From NCBI GenBank assembly GCA_965153355.1, contig OZ231127.1:84010001-84074000 (forward strand): a stretch of 64,000 nt of DNA, read 5' to 3'. The notes under the pieces are model-generated. The model was not told the DNA's origin. It ran no database searches and saw nothing but the letters and a program-made list of their open reading frames with translations. Source of the stretch: Flaccisagitta enflata. Taxonomy: Eukaryota; Chaetognatha; Sagittoidea; Aphragmophora. A program made the position numbers and the translations under genes. Of the stretch, positions 38,522-50,610 are shown piece by piece. Every line of letters begins with the position of its first letter. Position 1 is the first letter of the stretch.

Positions 38522-40101
38522 CAGTGCGGGTCACGATAAAGTTAACAGTCATATTCAGAATCCATTGATGCCTGCTAAAATCTTATATATCACAAAATCT
38601 TTGCGCTAGATTAGAACTTTGATCTGTCTCTTCCAAATGTGCCTGAATATGCAACACCAAATTTGTCAATTTGGCCTCAGGATAGTTTATAAGTTACCAT
38701 ATAGATTACTACTCTATCTATGGCAAAGACAACTAGTCATCCAAGGATCGCACATGGTCAGCGGTACCCGATGCCCTGCTAGGAGTGATCAACTGAAGAA
38801 ATGGAGTGAGAGCAGGGCAGCGGCCCCAAAGGGCCGATGTCCTGTAGGACACAGGGGTGAATTTCCAGACGTCCTGAGAAGGCACATTAAAGGGCTGACA
38901 TGCTTGATTTTGAGCCTGACAAGGCTGATTTAGGGTATTAGAGAGCTAATTTTGAAGCTGAAAGGGCTGATTTTGGGCCTGAGAGGACTGATTTTGGGCC
39001 TGAGAGGGCTGATTTTGGGCTTGAGAGGGCTGATTTGGGGCTTGAGAGGGCTGATTTGGGGCTAATTTGGAGCTAATTTTGGAGCTGAAAGAGCTAATTT
39101 TGGGCCTGAGAGGGCTGATTTTGGGTCTGAGAGGGCTGATTTTGGGCCTGAGAGGGCTGATTTTGGGCTTGAAAGGGCTGATTTTGGGCTTGAGAGGGCT
39201 GATTTGGGGTCTGAGAGGGGCCTCGGGTACGTACGGACGTACGTACGGACGTCTGGAAATTCACCCCTGTGTCCTACAGGACATCGGCCCTTTGGGGCCG
39301 CTGCCCAAAAAGCGAACACTTTGTTTTGCTGATTTCTGCTTAACTATGGACCTGTAACATAAACAATCCATGACTGTTTGAAAGCTCTGCAAAAAATCTT
39401 CAAAGACCAAATGCAATTTTGATGGTCACTGTAGCTTTCTTCATTTAGAAATAGCAAAGGTTTGAAGAAAAAAAATCGCTGATTTTAAAAAAATGCTCAT
39501 TTCAATTTTTTTTTAATGAGCAATTATAGTCTTTCCGCTTTTGTCAATGATGCAGCTTGGGATTGTCTTAGCTACTTGTTATCCATGAGCAAATCAAAGA
39601 GCTTCAAATTTTCTTTAAAATGGCGCCAAGAACAAATTTCTAACTCCATATGTTTGATTTTTATGTCAGAATAAAGATAACTCATGAAAATCACATAGTG
39701 AATTTCCAAAATTTTGACTACCTGTCTTCATCCTCATGCCATTTCTAAATGGATAGAGCTAGGACATCCAGCAAGGTCTCATTTGAAAGATCTTTCTTAG
39801 AGCTTCAAAATTGTCATAGATTTTGCTATGTTTTTCTCATTGCTTGGATGTGAAACACTGACAAGCAAGTAGGTCACTTTTTTGTTTTTGCCATTATTAC
39901 CACCTTCCCATTTAAATTTGGATATGTCTGGTTTCATTTTCATGCCATTTCTAAACGAACTGAGCTAGAACAGTGGGATTGGATCCAAATTAAAGCTCTT
40001 TAACAGAGCTTTCAATCGGTCCTTTATTTCAACGAGTTTCTTGCCTCAGAAGCATCAAAAAGTTGTTTGCAAAAGTGTTAACTTTACTGTGACCCGCACT
40101 G
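38522..40101. mobile_element. 1.58-kb TA-flanked element with CAGTGCGGGTCAC ends
   Basis: Terminal inverted repeats CAGTGCGGGTCAC (left, continuing GATAAAGTTAACA) and GTGACCCGCACTG (right, preceded by TGTTAACTTTACT), each flanked by TA as in Tc1/mariner-type insertions. No transposase. The interior at about 39310-39900 recurs inverted at 54550-55270. A foldback GGGCAGCGG element is nested at about 38757-39308. Confidence 0.75.
38757..39308. mobile_element. Foldback GGGCAGCGG element, nested
   Basis: GGTCAGCGGTACCCGATGCC start, GGGCAGCGGCCCCAAAGGGC, then GATGTCCTGTAGGACACAGG and its inverse at 39250-39305. The interior is a 20-21-bp repeat (GAGAGGGCTGATTTTGGGCC). Internal inverted ACGTACGGACGTACG near 39227. 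Confidence 0.8.
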
Positions 40102-40199
40102 TACTTCCTAATTCCCTCAATAACCAACTCGAGTTGAGGAAGGATTATTACCAAAATCATGACATAAGAAAAAGACAGAGGACACTAATATGTTAACTG

Positions 40200-40530
40200 T
40201 GTAGCACAAACTAACTCAGTCTGTCGACTGACTGCATATCCTAGACCGACTCAGCCTGATGTCTAACTGCATATCAAAGACCATCTGATTCTGATGTCTA
40301 ACTGTACATCAAAAGACCATCTCATTTTGATGTCTAACTGCGCATCAAAAGACCATCTCATTCTGGTGTCTAACTGCGCTTCAAAAGATCATATCATTGT
40401 GATGTCTAACTGCACATCACAATTTCATCTCAGTCTGATAACTGACTGCTTACCATGGACTAACTCAGTCTGTCATCTGACTGCGTACTATTGATCAACT
40501 CAGTCTGCTAGCTGACTGCATATCATGGAC
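40200..40530. repeat. Degenerate 40-45-bp tandem repeat
   Basis: Units contain GATGTCTAACTGC, CATCAAAAGACCATCTCA and CTCAGTCTG, about seven to eight copies. Confidence 0.75.
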
Positions 40531-40653
40531 TTACTTAGTGCGTTCTTGAAAAAGAGAAATAAAATAAAAAAATCAGCCATCCCCTGAAACAGAAAACCCC
40601 AAAGTTTGACTTTTTCTTCTCATCACGTTTCCAAAATCAGCTCTTTTAGGCCT

Positions 40654-40818
<165 letters not shown>

Positions 40819-42745
40819 GGGAGACTGACATATTCACTGTCCATTCCCACTCCAGTCACACCATCGACATCGACGTGAATACGACTGGACCCTTTGTTTT
40901 TCTTTTTTATCCATTTCTCTCCATTCTTTTCAAAATCTTTTTCAATTTTTGTGTTCATAGAATTGATTGAACAAGACTAAATTTTCCTTCTGAGCAACAT
41001 TTTGTGAGCTAGTTTTGTTTGTTTGAGCTTCCATGCATCATATCCAAGAGTTATAGCCTTCAGAAACAAGCTGATGCGGAGAAATCGCCATGCAAAAGTG
41101 ATGTATACTTTAGAAATTTTTGCCTTTGGCTTTCCGTTTAGAGTCCATGATGATTTTAAAGGTTTTATCGTATTTAATCATAATGGGTGCTTCATTTTTC
41201 ATCACAGATATTGAGGAACTCAAACACAAAAACTATGAAAGCAGACAGCATGGGTTAAACAATGCCTGATTCCTCATGACAGTACAATTACTCCTTCACC
41301 TTCACCCCAAAAGAACCTTTTTTTTCTCTCTGACTGCATTTTAAAATTTGTACCCCCACACCTTCTTTTGGGTATAACTTCTAAACGAATAAAGCTACAG
41401 ATGAGGGATTGCGCTCAAAAGAAAGCCCTTGAAAAACGCTTCAATTTGGTCACCGATAAATCATGTCTCAAGTGAACCAAAGGCGCAAAAATGAGCAGCA
41501 GAAAAACTTGCGTTTTTTTTTAAATTCGGGTAGAAGCTGTGCGGATTAACGCTACAGTTTTTTTTTCGAACACCCGATACACATGTGCGCAAATCCCCTA
41601 AAAATAACACTGACCAAGTTTGATCAACATCTGAGTTTTGGGTAGTCTAGGGTAAGTTATTGGTTCCCAAGTTTTTAAGGGTTGACACAACGACGACGAC
41701 GACGAGGACTCACTACACAATTCGTGCTATGTTAATTGATCGTCGAGGACCAAAATCTCGGTGATTTCTTTTATTTCTAGTTTTTTTAACCATTTACGAA
41801 AAAGGGGTAACTACTTACCTTTCTGCATTGGTTGTGTGAACTTCTTTATCCCCTGAGACCGAGAAAAAAGAAAACGATTTTACTTGTACGTATAGCCTAT
41901 TGTAAGCAGTGTTCACAATGGCTCCAAAAGTATTCAATGAGCTTCAACGTCTTAACTAAATTGTTAAGGGAGTCAAGAATGTAGGAAGGTGGAATGAGCA
42001 GCAAGTTTCCTTTTATTTTTAGAGAAACATTCTTGAAAAGTTGTTTTACCAGTGATGGCGACTGTCGCCGTGAGGAAAAAAGTCGTAAGCCTTAGTCACT
42101 TTTTACCAAGCTTTTATCTTCAGTCCCTGCATTTTTTTTATTTGTTAGATCAAATCAAGAGCAATTGTATGATTGATTGCACTGAAAATCAGAGATAAAT
42201 AAAACTGAGCCAAATGAATAAGATGAACTAAAATACTCAAAATCAATCAACCAGATACCCAGCTTTGCTCACTGAAATGTTTTCTTGTATTTGCATGCTC
42301 AATTAAAACATCTATTCATCCTATACTTAAAAACAATTTCACAGATGAGCTCACTGACATGTTTTTATATCTGCATGCACAAATGTGTATTAAGATATTT
42401 TCTTATTGATTGCATCTAAAAAGAAAAAAAAACTGGGCTAAATGAGCTACAATGATGAGCAGCTATGCTCATAGATATGATTTCATATATTTAGTTGCTC
42501 AAACAAACACAAATACACTCCTTCATTGATCCTACTTAAAATCATAAAAAATCAAAAAGATCCAATTTGAATTTTTTGCAAATAAATCTTTAAACATTCA
42601 TAACGTGAAAAATATTTGTTGTAAAACATTCTGCTTGGCGCCAAATAAAAGAGAATTATCAAATTTATTTACCATATCAATTTTGTCTGAGGGTGCAATC
42701 AGCCGGATGAGTTCTTCAACTTTCTCATAAGCACTTGTAGAAATT

Positions 42746-43805
42746 GCTCGTATCAGAAGGAACTTCACGCACATTGATAAGAGGGCCTTTTGTGTTCTGT
42801 ACAACCAGCGCATAAGGCCCCACCTTGACTATGGCATGACAGTCTGCTTGCCGGGAACATCAGCAGAGTCCAAGCAGTTGGAGGCTATGCATGCAATCCA
42901 AGGCGACAGCGCTGGTCATGGGACTCAAGAAGCTGAATTCGGAGGAAAGTTGGAAAAAGTTGGGACTGATGATGCTTGAACAGAGGAGGGAGAGAGGTGA
43001 CCTGATTGAGGTGTTCAAAATCCTCCATGGCCTGACAAGGATAGACCCTGGGCACTTCTGGGAAGTCAGAAATGCAAGGGGTGGTCCAAGGTTGGTAAAG
43101 GCTATGGCTGAGATTGGACGGAAGCAGAGGCAATCCTTCTTCTCACATAGAGTGATTCAAAAATGGAATCTCTTGGGAGTGGAACTAAAAACCACGCCCT
43201 CACTGGAATGTTTCAAGAGCCGGTTGGATGAAATTATGAAAAGTTGCTTGGTAGCAATTAGCTGATTATTATATTGGACCGTGTTTTGTGAGAGGCTGCA
43301 CGTTCTGGCCCTCACAGAACAGACGGTCATTGAAATTAGCCGATATTGGTTCTGGTGAATAGTGAGAGAGCCGCACGCTCTGGCCCTCACAGATGGTTTA
43401 GGTAGAATTGCTGGTATTATCATAGTGGTACCTCTTGCTTTGGACTCTGTTGGATTTTGGGGACTCACCTTTTTAGTCGCGTGCACGCGACTCTACAACC
43501 CACTCTGTCCGTCTGTCCGTCTGTCCGTCTGTCCGTCTGTCTGTTGGTGACACTTAGCTTCGCTTAGCTTTTTCGCCGCTCCTGCCCACCCGCATGCGAC
43601 TTCGGCTTGTGTATACGGCCTTGTTATACGGGACATCAATGGAGCTCTTCAGAGGTTTTGCGCTTTGGTATTGTATTGGTAACATCACCTTTGTGATTTG
43701 ATGGGTGTGTTTTGAACGGGTGAATGTTTGACTTATTGATGCTAGGTCAACAGGCAGTGTTGCCTTCCTTTACTAGCTGTATGAATCTGAATCTGAATCT
43801 GAACA
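42746..43805 (+). pseudogene. Non-LTR (CR1/Jockey-like) reverse-transcriptase C-terminal relic and 3' tail
   Basis: Translation of 42749-42890 gives RIRRNFTHIDKRAF, then YNQRIRPHLDYGM and SKQLEAM, the pattern that follows the palm of LINE reverse transcriptases (RPHLEY..., LE..QRRAT). One frame break occurs near 42893; the second frame continues to 43265 with ATALVMGLK, RRERGDLIEVFKILHGL, FFSHRVIQKWNLLG and SFK-like ECFKSRLDEI, the usual C-terminal end. A 3' region follows, interrupted by a hairpin-ended element at 43470-43625, and finishes at (TGAATC)n near 43775-43803, a microsatellite-type 3' tail. It is 5'-truncated with no endonuclease or catalytic YXDD box, and is dead. Confidence 0.7.
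43470..43625 (-). mobile_element. Hairpin-ended (HINE-like) element, GTCGCGTGC subfamily
   Basis: TTTTTAGTCGCGTGCACGCG at the left, CTGTCCGTCTGTCCG core, GCTTAGCTTTTTCGCCGCTC, right end GTGTATACGGCCTTGTT. Nested in the LINE 3' region. Confidence 0.85.
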
Positions 43806-43959
43806 TGAAAACCATGTTTCTCTGGAAATGTCAAAAAGTCAAAGACTTTTTCCCAACAACCTCAATTGACAAGTGGTGAGCTTGACTGGGAACGCTGTTC
43901 CAACCTTTAGCTTCAGATAAGTATCTACAAGTCTGAGAAGTGGTCCAGAAATTAATCCG

Positions 43960-44360
43960 GTTAACCGGAAATCTGTGTCAACCTGTCTGAGAGGTGGTTC
44001 AGAAGAGAAGCCGGTAAACCGGAACCATTCGATTGCCAGCGCCAGGATAGATACACAGAAGATCGTAAGATGTCATGCTGCTGACACCAAGAGACGTGTG
44101 CTAGGTCGAGACTTGCATTGCTCGGGTCCTGAACTTGGAACCAAGCACAGAGGTGGGCGGACCCTCTGAGGCGGCTTACAGCTGTCCTCACTCTTCCCAA
44201 AAGGAGGTGCCCAGGAGTGGATTCTATCCTGGGACCATATGGTCATGCAGCGGAGGCTTTCCTCGGTGCGCCACCAAGTCATGTCCGAAAGCCAGTGGTG
44301 TGTAATTTCCTTTGGATCAGCGGAGCCTGCATTCTCCATGCCAGTCTGGGCTATGTCTTT
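43960..44360. repeat. Low-copy repeat, copy 1
   Basis: ATACACAGAAGATCGTAAGA through GGTGGGCGGACCCTCTGAGG recurs at 44873-45005 with small changes. Short open stretches cover both strands but none has a recognisable motif. Confidence 0.6.
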
Positions 44361-44542
44361 CTAGGGCATCTTTGCAGTGGATGATAAGCGGGATAGTAAT
44401 CCCTAAATGCCCCCAGACTGTGACTCGCCTTGGACGATGTGTCCCCATTAGGTGGACGTGGCGCATCATGCCATGATACCGCACGGCGGTTTTTGTTGGG
44501 CCAAGGAGCAGCCTCAAAGTTGGGATGACCTGTAGCACTAAG

Positions 44543-44678
44543 TAGGGATGTGGAAGCGGTCGATTTTCAAGCCGCTTCCACCGCTTCCGCTTCCGCTTCC
44601 GCTTCCAATTTACAGTTCAAATACTAGTAGCTATCCCATCCTCCAAATTGGAAGCGGTCAATCGCTTCCACATCCCTA
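44543..44678. mobile_element. hAT-like MITE, TAGGGATGTGGAAGCGG ends, copy 1
   Basis: 136 bp with inverted ends TAGGGATGTGGAAGCGGTCG and its near complement. A perfect 8-bp target duplication GCACTAAG lies at 44535-44542 and 44679-44686. Interior has CGCTTC repeats and TAGTAGCTATCCCA. Confidence 0.85.
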
Positions 44679-44744
44679 GCACTAAGGTTGAAGACAGTTC
44701 GGGAATATCCAGAGTTTGACTGTCAGGCTCACCAGTGTAGAAAC

Positions 44745-44874
44745 TAGGGATGTGGAAGCGGTCGATTTTCATGCTGCTTCCACCGCTTCCGCTTCCGCTT
44801 CCATTTTGTAGTTCAAATCCTAGTAGCTATCCCACCCAACAAAATGGAAGCGGTCAATCGCTTCAACATCCCTA
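44745..44874. mobile_element. hAT-like MITE, TAGGGATGTGGAAGCGG ends, copy 2
   Basis: 130 bp, same structure as its neighbour. Flanking 8-mers GTAGAAAC and GTAGATAC match at seven of eight positions. The paralogous sequence at 44045-44060 serves as an approximate empty site. Confidence 0.85.
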
Positions 44875-45005
44875 GTAGATACACAAAAGATCGTAAGATG
44901 TCATGCTGCTGACACCAGGAGACGTGTGCTAGGTCGAGACTTGCATCACTCAGGCACCCAGGCACAGAGGTGGGCGGACCCTCTGAGGCATCTTACAGTT
45001 GACAA
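44875..45005. repeat. Low-copy repeat, copy 2
   Basis: Second copy of the ATACACA-AGATCGTAAGATG module seen at 44050-44180. Confidence 0.6.
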
Positions 45006-45540
45006 GCTCAGTTGACATTCGCCGAAGCATGTCAGAAATGCCTCGTCAAATAGTATCGATGGATGATTGATCATATTCATATGTTTCAACATTGAAAAAA
45101 CACACATCAATCATTTGACCAATTTGATATGTTGAATGAATAGAGATTAGTCAAAAGATATTAAGGCATATTAAGTCATATTAAGGCATATTAAAAGATA
45201 TTAAGGCATATCATGGCATATTAGGCCATTCAATGATCTTAATCTTCTTTTTATCACTTCACTTCACTTCACTTTACTTGTAAAATAAATTCAATGTGAT
45301 AGATCAAATAAATTGCTTGACAATATTACCAGAAGAGCAACATTGCGTCATAGGCGCTTACTAAAAACGCGTGGCATAAGGACGGGTTGATTAACCGTCG
45401 GATTGAGAAACCCTCTCTTTTAGGTCCCAACAAACTGTTGTGGGAACTGGATAGTACACTCCGTGTTTTTTTTTCTCTTGAGAAAAGCTCAACTATAGCC
45501 TTTAAATGGACGTTACATCCACCATAGTCTAGACGTGCCC
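45006..45540. other. Intergenic, no gene seen
   Basis: Includes degenerate AAGGCATATTAAG repeats at 45155-45225; otherwise nothing recognised. Confidence 0.4.
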
Positions 45541-45544
45541 TCTC

Positions 45545-45850
45545 ACATGCATTCATTCATTCAATCATTTCTTCATTCATTTCTTCCTTTTTCATTCAAT
45601 CCTTCATTCTTTCATTCATTCATTTATCCATTCATTCATTCTTTCATTCTTTCATATTTGCTTGCATTCATTCATTCATTCACCCATTCATTCAATCATC
45701 CATTCATTCATTTGCTCATATATATATTCATTCATTCATTCATTCGTTCATTCATTCATTCATTCATTCATTCATTCATTCATTCATTCATTCATTCATT
45801 CATTCATTCATTCATTCATCAATTTATTCATTCATTCATTCATTCATCAT
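45545..45850. repeat. (CATT)n microsatellite
   Basis: About 300 bp of ATTC repeat, purest at 45727-45820. A 138-codon open stretch here is repeat-driven. Confidence 0.95.
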
Positions 45851-45968
45851 CGTTGCCTCACTTGAACTTGTTTCCCCAAAGGCAAAATCAATTTCTCCTT
45901 CATGTACAACAACTTCTATTAACTTTTAGAGACGCGAGGACAGGCAATTAATTTTTAAGCGTCTTATA

Positions 45969-46249
45969 GGACAAAACACTATAGGTATATATATCATACC
46001 GCTGGCTTCGATCCAACATACTGCTCAAAAACAAAATATTGTATGCGTCAATCAGTTGCTCAAGTTACAGCCGGCTGTAACAAACAAAATGTTGTATTCA
46101 ACAACAGGTTGTTAGAATTACAGCCGGCTGTAATACTATGATTTTGTAACATTACAGCCGGGTATTATTCATACCGCTGGTTGTTGCATACAATATTTTG
46201 TTTTCTATCAGCATGTTGGTATGATATATATACCTATTATGTTTTGTCC
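45969..46249. mobile_element. 281-bp MITE with GGACAAAACA ends
   Basis: Inverted ends GGACAAAACACTATAGGTAT and its complement, extending through TATATATCATACC. The interior holds ACAGCCGGCTGTAA palindromes (46068, 46120) and a partial third (46155). No ORF. Confidence 0.8.
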
Positions 46250-46415
46250 GCTGACTGTCTATCAAAATGTCAAGGACATACAAATGCGCAACACTTCTAA
46301 AAAATTGAAAACGACGAAGTGAAAAATATAAATTTGAAAAATGACATAAGAGGATAAACCCAGAGAGAGTGGCCAGGCGACAGATTACAGTAGTAACCGT
46401 TAGAGACACTCACAA

Positions 46416-46448
<33 letters not shown>

Positions 46449-46558
46449 GAGAAAAGACACATAAGTCTGGATAATGTGTGTATATTTGTTAAAACCGTAG
46501 AGAAGACGAGAGAAAGGAGATGTGACACGAGAAACCAAGTCGCGCTCTTTTATACTGA

Positions 46559-46644
<86 letters not shown>

Positions 46645-47001
46645 ATTGATTGATTTTAATGCTCAATATTGCGCCATTCAACACATAAACAATAAATTGT
46701 TTTTGAGCGATATGTGGTACAATAAATAATCTAGTCTACAAGAGTTAAATAAACATTTGGAAATTTATGGATAAGGCATATGAAAATGGTAGTCATGCAA
46801 AAATAGCAACATATGAGCATGTGTAAATATGAACATACGAAAATGGTAATGCAGGAAAAATGGAAACATATGCAAGAATATATGTAACTTTCCTTTTTTC
46901 AATTCATGGTCAGTATTTCAATAAATGTGGTTCAATATGTAAAATATATAAATAATTCATTTGGCATTGCTAAATGGCAATTTCATTACAATTTACATGC
47001 T

Positions 47002-47086
<85 letters not shown>

Positions 47087-47219
47087 AAGAGACTAGAGGA
47101 GTAACCAATGCGATATTGTCGGCTTTCTCGCACCATACGCTCTATAACTTGGGGCTCCTTATCATCCCTCTCCACTATGCGCGTTACATCATGAGTCTGT
47201 GAAGACAAATCAAATCAAA
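46250..47219. other. Intergenic with long (GA)n tracts
   Basis: (TC)n 46417-46446, (GA)n 46562-46640, (GA)n 47008-47081 and (CAAAT)n 47205-47235. The rest is AT-rich without coding signal. Confidence 0.7.
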
Positions 47220-48062
47220 TCAAATCAAATCAAATGCAATATGTTCGCGCAAGTAGTCTGGCAGTTTCCGTTGGTTGACCTCTTCTACAGTTGGTGGTCT
47301 AGAGGGCTCTCCACGTGGTTGGTTGGGCTTGATAAAGGAAAATGGTGGCAGGGGTGGAACATTTTCGGGGGAGGGTTGAGATGAAGAAGATGGGACATGG
47401 GCTGGGTCCATTGGTGGGGTTGGCTGGGGTTGAAAAAGCTTAGCCTGTTTTGATGGCGGGCTTTTAGAGTCATTGCTTAAATCTTCATCATTTGTGCCCC
47501 TTTACCTTTCTCCGATTGCATTTATATCATCTATCCCAACTAAGTCATCAAAGATAGCATTGAGAAAGACCTCCTTATCTCGGTCTATGCCTTCCTTGTC
47601 GCCTGTGATAGGCTCTAGTACATGAACGTTTGATAGTTGATCATCCACAAGTTTTTTTGCAAGTGCCCTTGAGGCAAGAGGTCTCAGCACACCCAAAACA
47701 CTGCCCCTCAAAACAAGTTTGTCTTCATCAGTATCATTGATAAGCTTAACTTTGAAGGGCTGTGAGCGCCAAGGAAAGCTTTCATTGATCACTTGACCGG
47801 GGCATTGAGGGCCATTCAAGAGATAACCATCAGAAGCAAAATAGGTAAAAGTGTTTTCCAGCTGGACCGATCCTAATCTGCTCATTGAGTTTGAGATGTC
47901 AATTGACTTTTCACCATGAGAGGAGACAAGAATATCTTTATCAGTTTTTACTTCTATGGCCGACAAACTGACTGATTCTCTTTTTATTTCCATAATGTGT
48001 TGCTCTGCCGATTCTCTATTGGTGTACATACAAATCAGGTATTTTTGCTTGATAAGCACCAT
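47220..48062 (-). pseudogene. Ty3/gypsy-like pol relic (protease-RT linker region)
   Basis: A 186-codon open stretch (48062-47502) ends at a TAA, after which the same frame stays open to 47220. The part WRSQPFKVKLIND followed by LVLRGSVLGVLRPL resembles the segment after the retroviral-type protease of Ty3/gypsy pol (valine-rich strand, then a G.-LG motif). Near the end, RKLPDYLREHI resembles the LPxHLxxL motif that precedes reverse transcriptase. No protease DTG or RT motif is present; the sequence stops at a (CAAAT)n tract. The family call rests on these short resemblances only. It could instead be an unknown host exon, but the in-frame stop argues for a relic. Confidence 0.4.
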
Positions 48063-48602
48063 ATTTGTCTCAAAATTTGCACCATCCCAAGATCTCTAAG
48101 TCAGTATTTGCAGAAAACCGGAAGGTCCGCTGGAATAATGTTTGCTGTCATTAGATCAAGTGTTGTTTGTTTTTTTTTATTTGAAACAGTTGATATGGTG
48201 ATATTAGGAATTAAAAACACTTAGATTCCTGAGACACTCATGTTGGTCATTGGACGAGGTCAACCCTGAGAGAGCGAAAGGGAATTGACGTCAGATGCGC
48301 CGCAATACATGGCATAAAACGCACCGATACAGTGATACGGACATACAGTCAGACAGACAACCAGCAAGGCACGGGGAAAAACAAGAATACAGATAGACAA
48401 AACAAAAAGTAAGTAGAATAGCATCTCAAACCGGGAGAAAGACAGACAGACAGACAAAATTTTTGACACATAGATGGATGGACGAGCAGACATACAAATT
48501 TGCAGACAAATGGAGAGACAGACACACACCGGAAGGAAAGCAAACTGACCAAAATTTAAACAGTTAGATCCGACAAGCTGATGAAACAAAGCTGGAAATG
48601 CT
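48063..48602. other. Intergenic, no gene seen
   Basis: Contains GACAGACAGACA-type degenerate repeats near 48340-48530. No coding signal. Confidence 0.4.
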
Positions 48603-48756
48603 GATACGCAAGTCGCGTGCTGGTGGGCAGCGGCAGTGATAAAAAGGCTAACCATGCTTATGAGCAGGAGTAGTAATGCAGTAACAGCCGCAAACGCCAA
48701 AAAAGTAGAAAAAAGTAAAGTTTGACGGGCCAACGGACAGACAAAGGGGGTTGTAC
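48603..48756 (+). mobile_element. Hairpin-ended (HINE-like) element, decayed
   Basis: AAGTCGCGTGCTGGTGGGCA at the left and GGCCAACGGACAGACAAAGG, GGGTTGTA at the right; AACAAGG start and terminal hairpin both lost. Confidence 0.6.
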
Positions 48757-48827
48757 TATATTGGAAAAAAAAAATCTTCCGCCCTGTAATAAAAACAGTT
48801 ATAAATCAGTTACAAATCCATGAATAA

Positions 48828-49061
48828 TTAGTTTGAGCTCCTTTTGACTAAATCAGGGCCGACATTTTTTGGGGAAGTGATTTGTAGAGCTTCAAGATGT
48901 AATTCTGGAGTGATAGGTCTCCAGATCTTTCTCACTATTTTTCTTATCTCTTTTTCCGCCCTATTTACACTCATAGCTACCAAAAGATACATCAAATCAT
49001 AGAAAAATCGGTGACTAAGATGAAGCACTTCAAATTTGCAAGCTGTCTGTGCAAACTGCAT
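48828..49061 (-). pseudogene. Tc1/mariner-like transposase C-terminal relic
   Basis: Minus-strand reading gives WRPITPEL, then in a shifted frame KLYKSLPQKMSALI and SKGAQTNY, the same C-terminal pattern as the relic at 37100-37240. The following TTGGAAAAAAAAAATCTTCC is also shared with 37053-37070, so the two probably derive from one family. Confidence 0.5.
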
Positions 49062-49339
49062 CTGTCTAGCTCAATGCGTTTAGAAGAAATTTTAAAAACA
49101 GTGAAGAGAAAATCCGTCCGAGAAAATTTTGGTTTCCATAGCAACCTTTAAACTCAGGGACATGAGCATCAATTGAACAACTAATATTTCGAATATCAAG
49201 TTTGTCAGATAAAATTAAGACATTTAAATACCTTCCTCCAGTTTAAGCTGTTATTCCACGAACCCCACTGTATGGACTTACAAGTTATCATACCATGGAC
49301 ATGCAAAACTTCCTCTCCGTTGTTGTCAATCACGTTCAA

Positions 49340-49680
49340 CCCGGTTTGTCAATCACCATTGTCAAATGATAAATAAGGAATCTGCGGCGCCAACTTGGAG
49401 AATCTCGGTTATAATGTTAATCTGGGTTAATTGCATGTGCAAAATGTCAAGGTGGGAAATTCAAAATAAAAAACAAGGAGCCTAGTCGTTTTAATCCCCA
49501 TTGTTCTTGTTTTTTTATTGCTTTCAAAAATTGTTTTTGATCAACACCGCCAATGTCAATGACCCTACCATTCAGACGTTGTTTGTCAATCACCTTGAAT
49601 CTGCGGCGCCAACTTGGAGAATCTCGATCATAATGTCAATCTGGGTTAATTGCATGTGCAAAAAAAATCAAAGTTATCTT
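49340..49680. repeat. Two direct copies of a ~130-bp module
   Basis: GAATCTGCGGCGCCAACTTG, GAGAATCTCG, AATCTGGGTTAATTGCATGT occur at 49379-49450 and 49598-49662 with few differences. Confidence 0.75.
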
Positions 49681-49719
49681 CTTTTCTTATTAGTCGCGTG
49701 CTAGACGTAAATAACTAGA

Positions 49720-49980
49720 TTGACCCTACTCGTGATTTGATTTTTTAATCAACTAAATCAACATAAGACGGCAAATTTTTGAAGGAAAATTAAGTGTTTC
49801 ACCATACTTTTTGCATGATTATCGGGACAATAATGAAACTGAGATGCTTTTTGTGGACAAATTGTCTCTAAGGACACTTGGTGTGTACTTTTTTTATCAT
49901 ATTCTGACGTAAAAAGTAATTTGAACTATGCAATTGACATAAAGAGAAAATGATGTTTTTTAGTGAATTTTGGCTTACAT
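49720..49980. other. Diverged dispersed repeat, no gene
   Basis: Shares ACGGCAAATTTTT, CACTTGGTGTGTAC and the order of motifs with 32690-32840 and, more weakly, 19740-19830. Confidence 0.45.
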
Positions 49981-50141
49981 TTTTTAGTTGCGGACACGCA
50001 ACTCTATAAGAGGCTTTGTCCGTCCGTTGGTCCATTGGTCCCTTGGTCCATCGGTCCGTCGGTCCGTCAAAAAGTGAGAAAACGCGCATATCTGCCCCTG
50101 CCCTCCCGTCCGCAACTAGTGGTTGTGTATCCGGCCTTGTT
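49981..50141 (-). mobile_element. Hairpin-ended (HINE-like) element, GTTGCG subfamily
   Basis: TTTTTAGTTGCGGACACGCA at the left, CCGTCCGTTGGTCC core, CTCCCGTCCGCAACTAGTGG, right end GTGTATCCGGCCTTGTT. Confidence 0.85.
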
Positions 50142-50299
50142 TCACTTTCTGAGGTCTTAATTCTAAGAAAGCTAAACACAAGAATATTTTGCATTTTGAA
50201 AAACATAGTTCTCTTTGGAATCAATTTGGGAAGAGAACTATGTTCTTTATTTTTTTCATTTTCTTTGCAAATTTAGAATTTAGACTGGGCCCCTGTCAG

Positions 50300-50398
50300 C
50301 AAGGCCGGGCGATTCGTATTGGGTATTGTATTGTATTTACAATACTTTTAAGTATTGGGTTTACCCAATACTCACTATGGGTATTGGTAAAAGGAGGG

Positions 50399-50429
<31 letters not shown>

Positions 50430-50513
50430 GAGAGAGACAGACAGACAGATAGAGATAAAGACGCAAAAAAAGGGAGAAAGAAAAAAAGAGGGAGAGAGCA
50501 AGACATACACACA

Positions 50514-50610
<97 letters not shown>

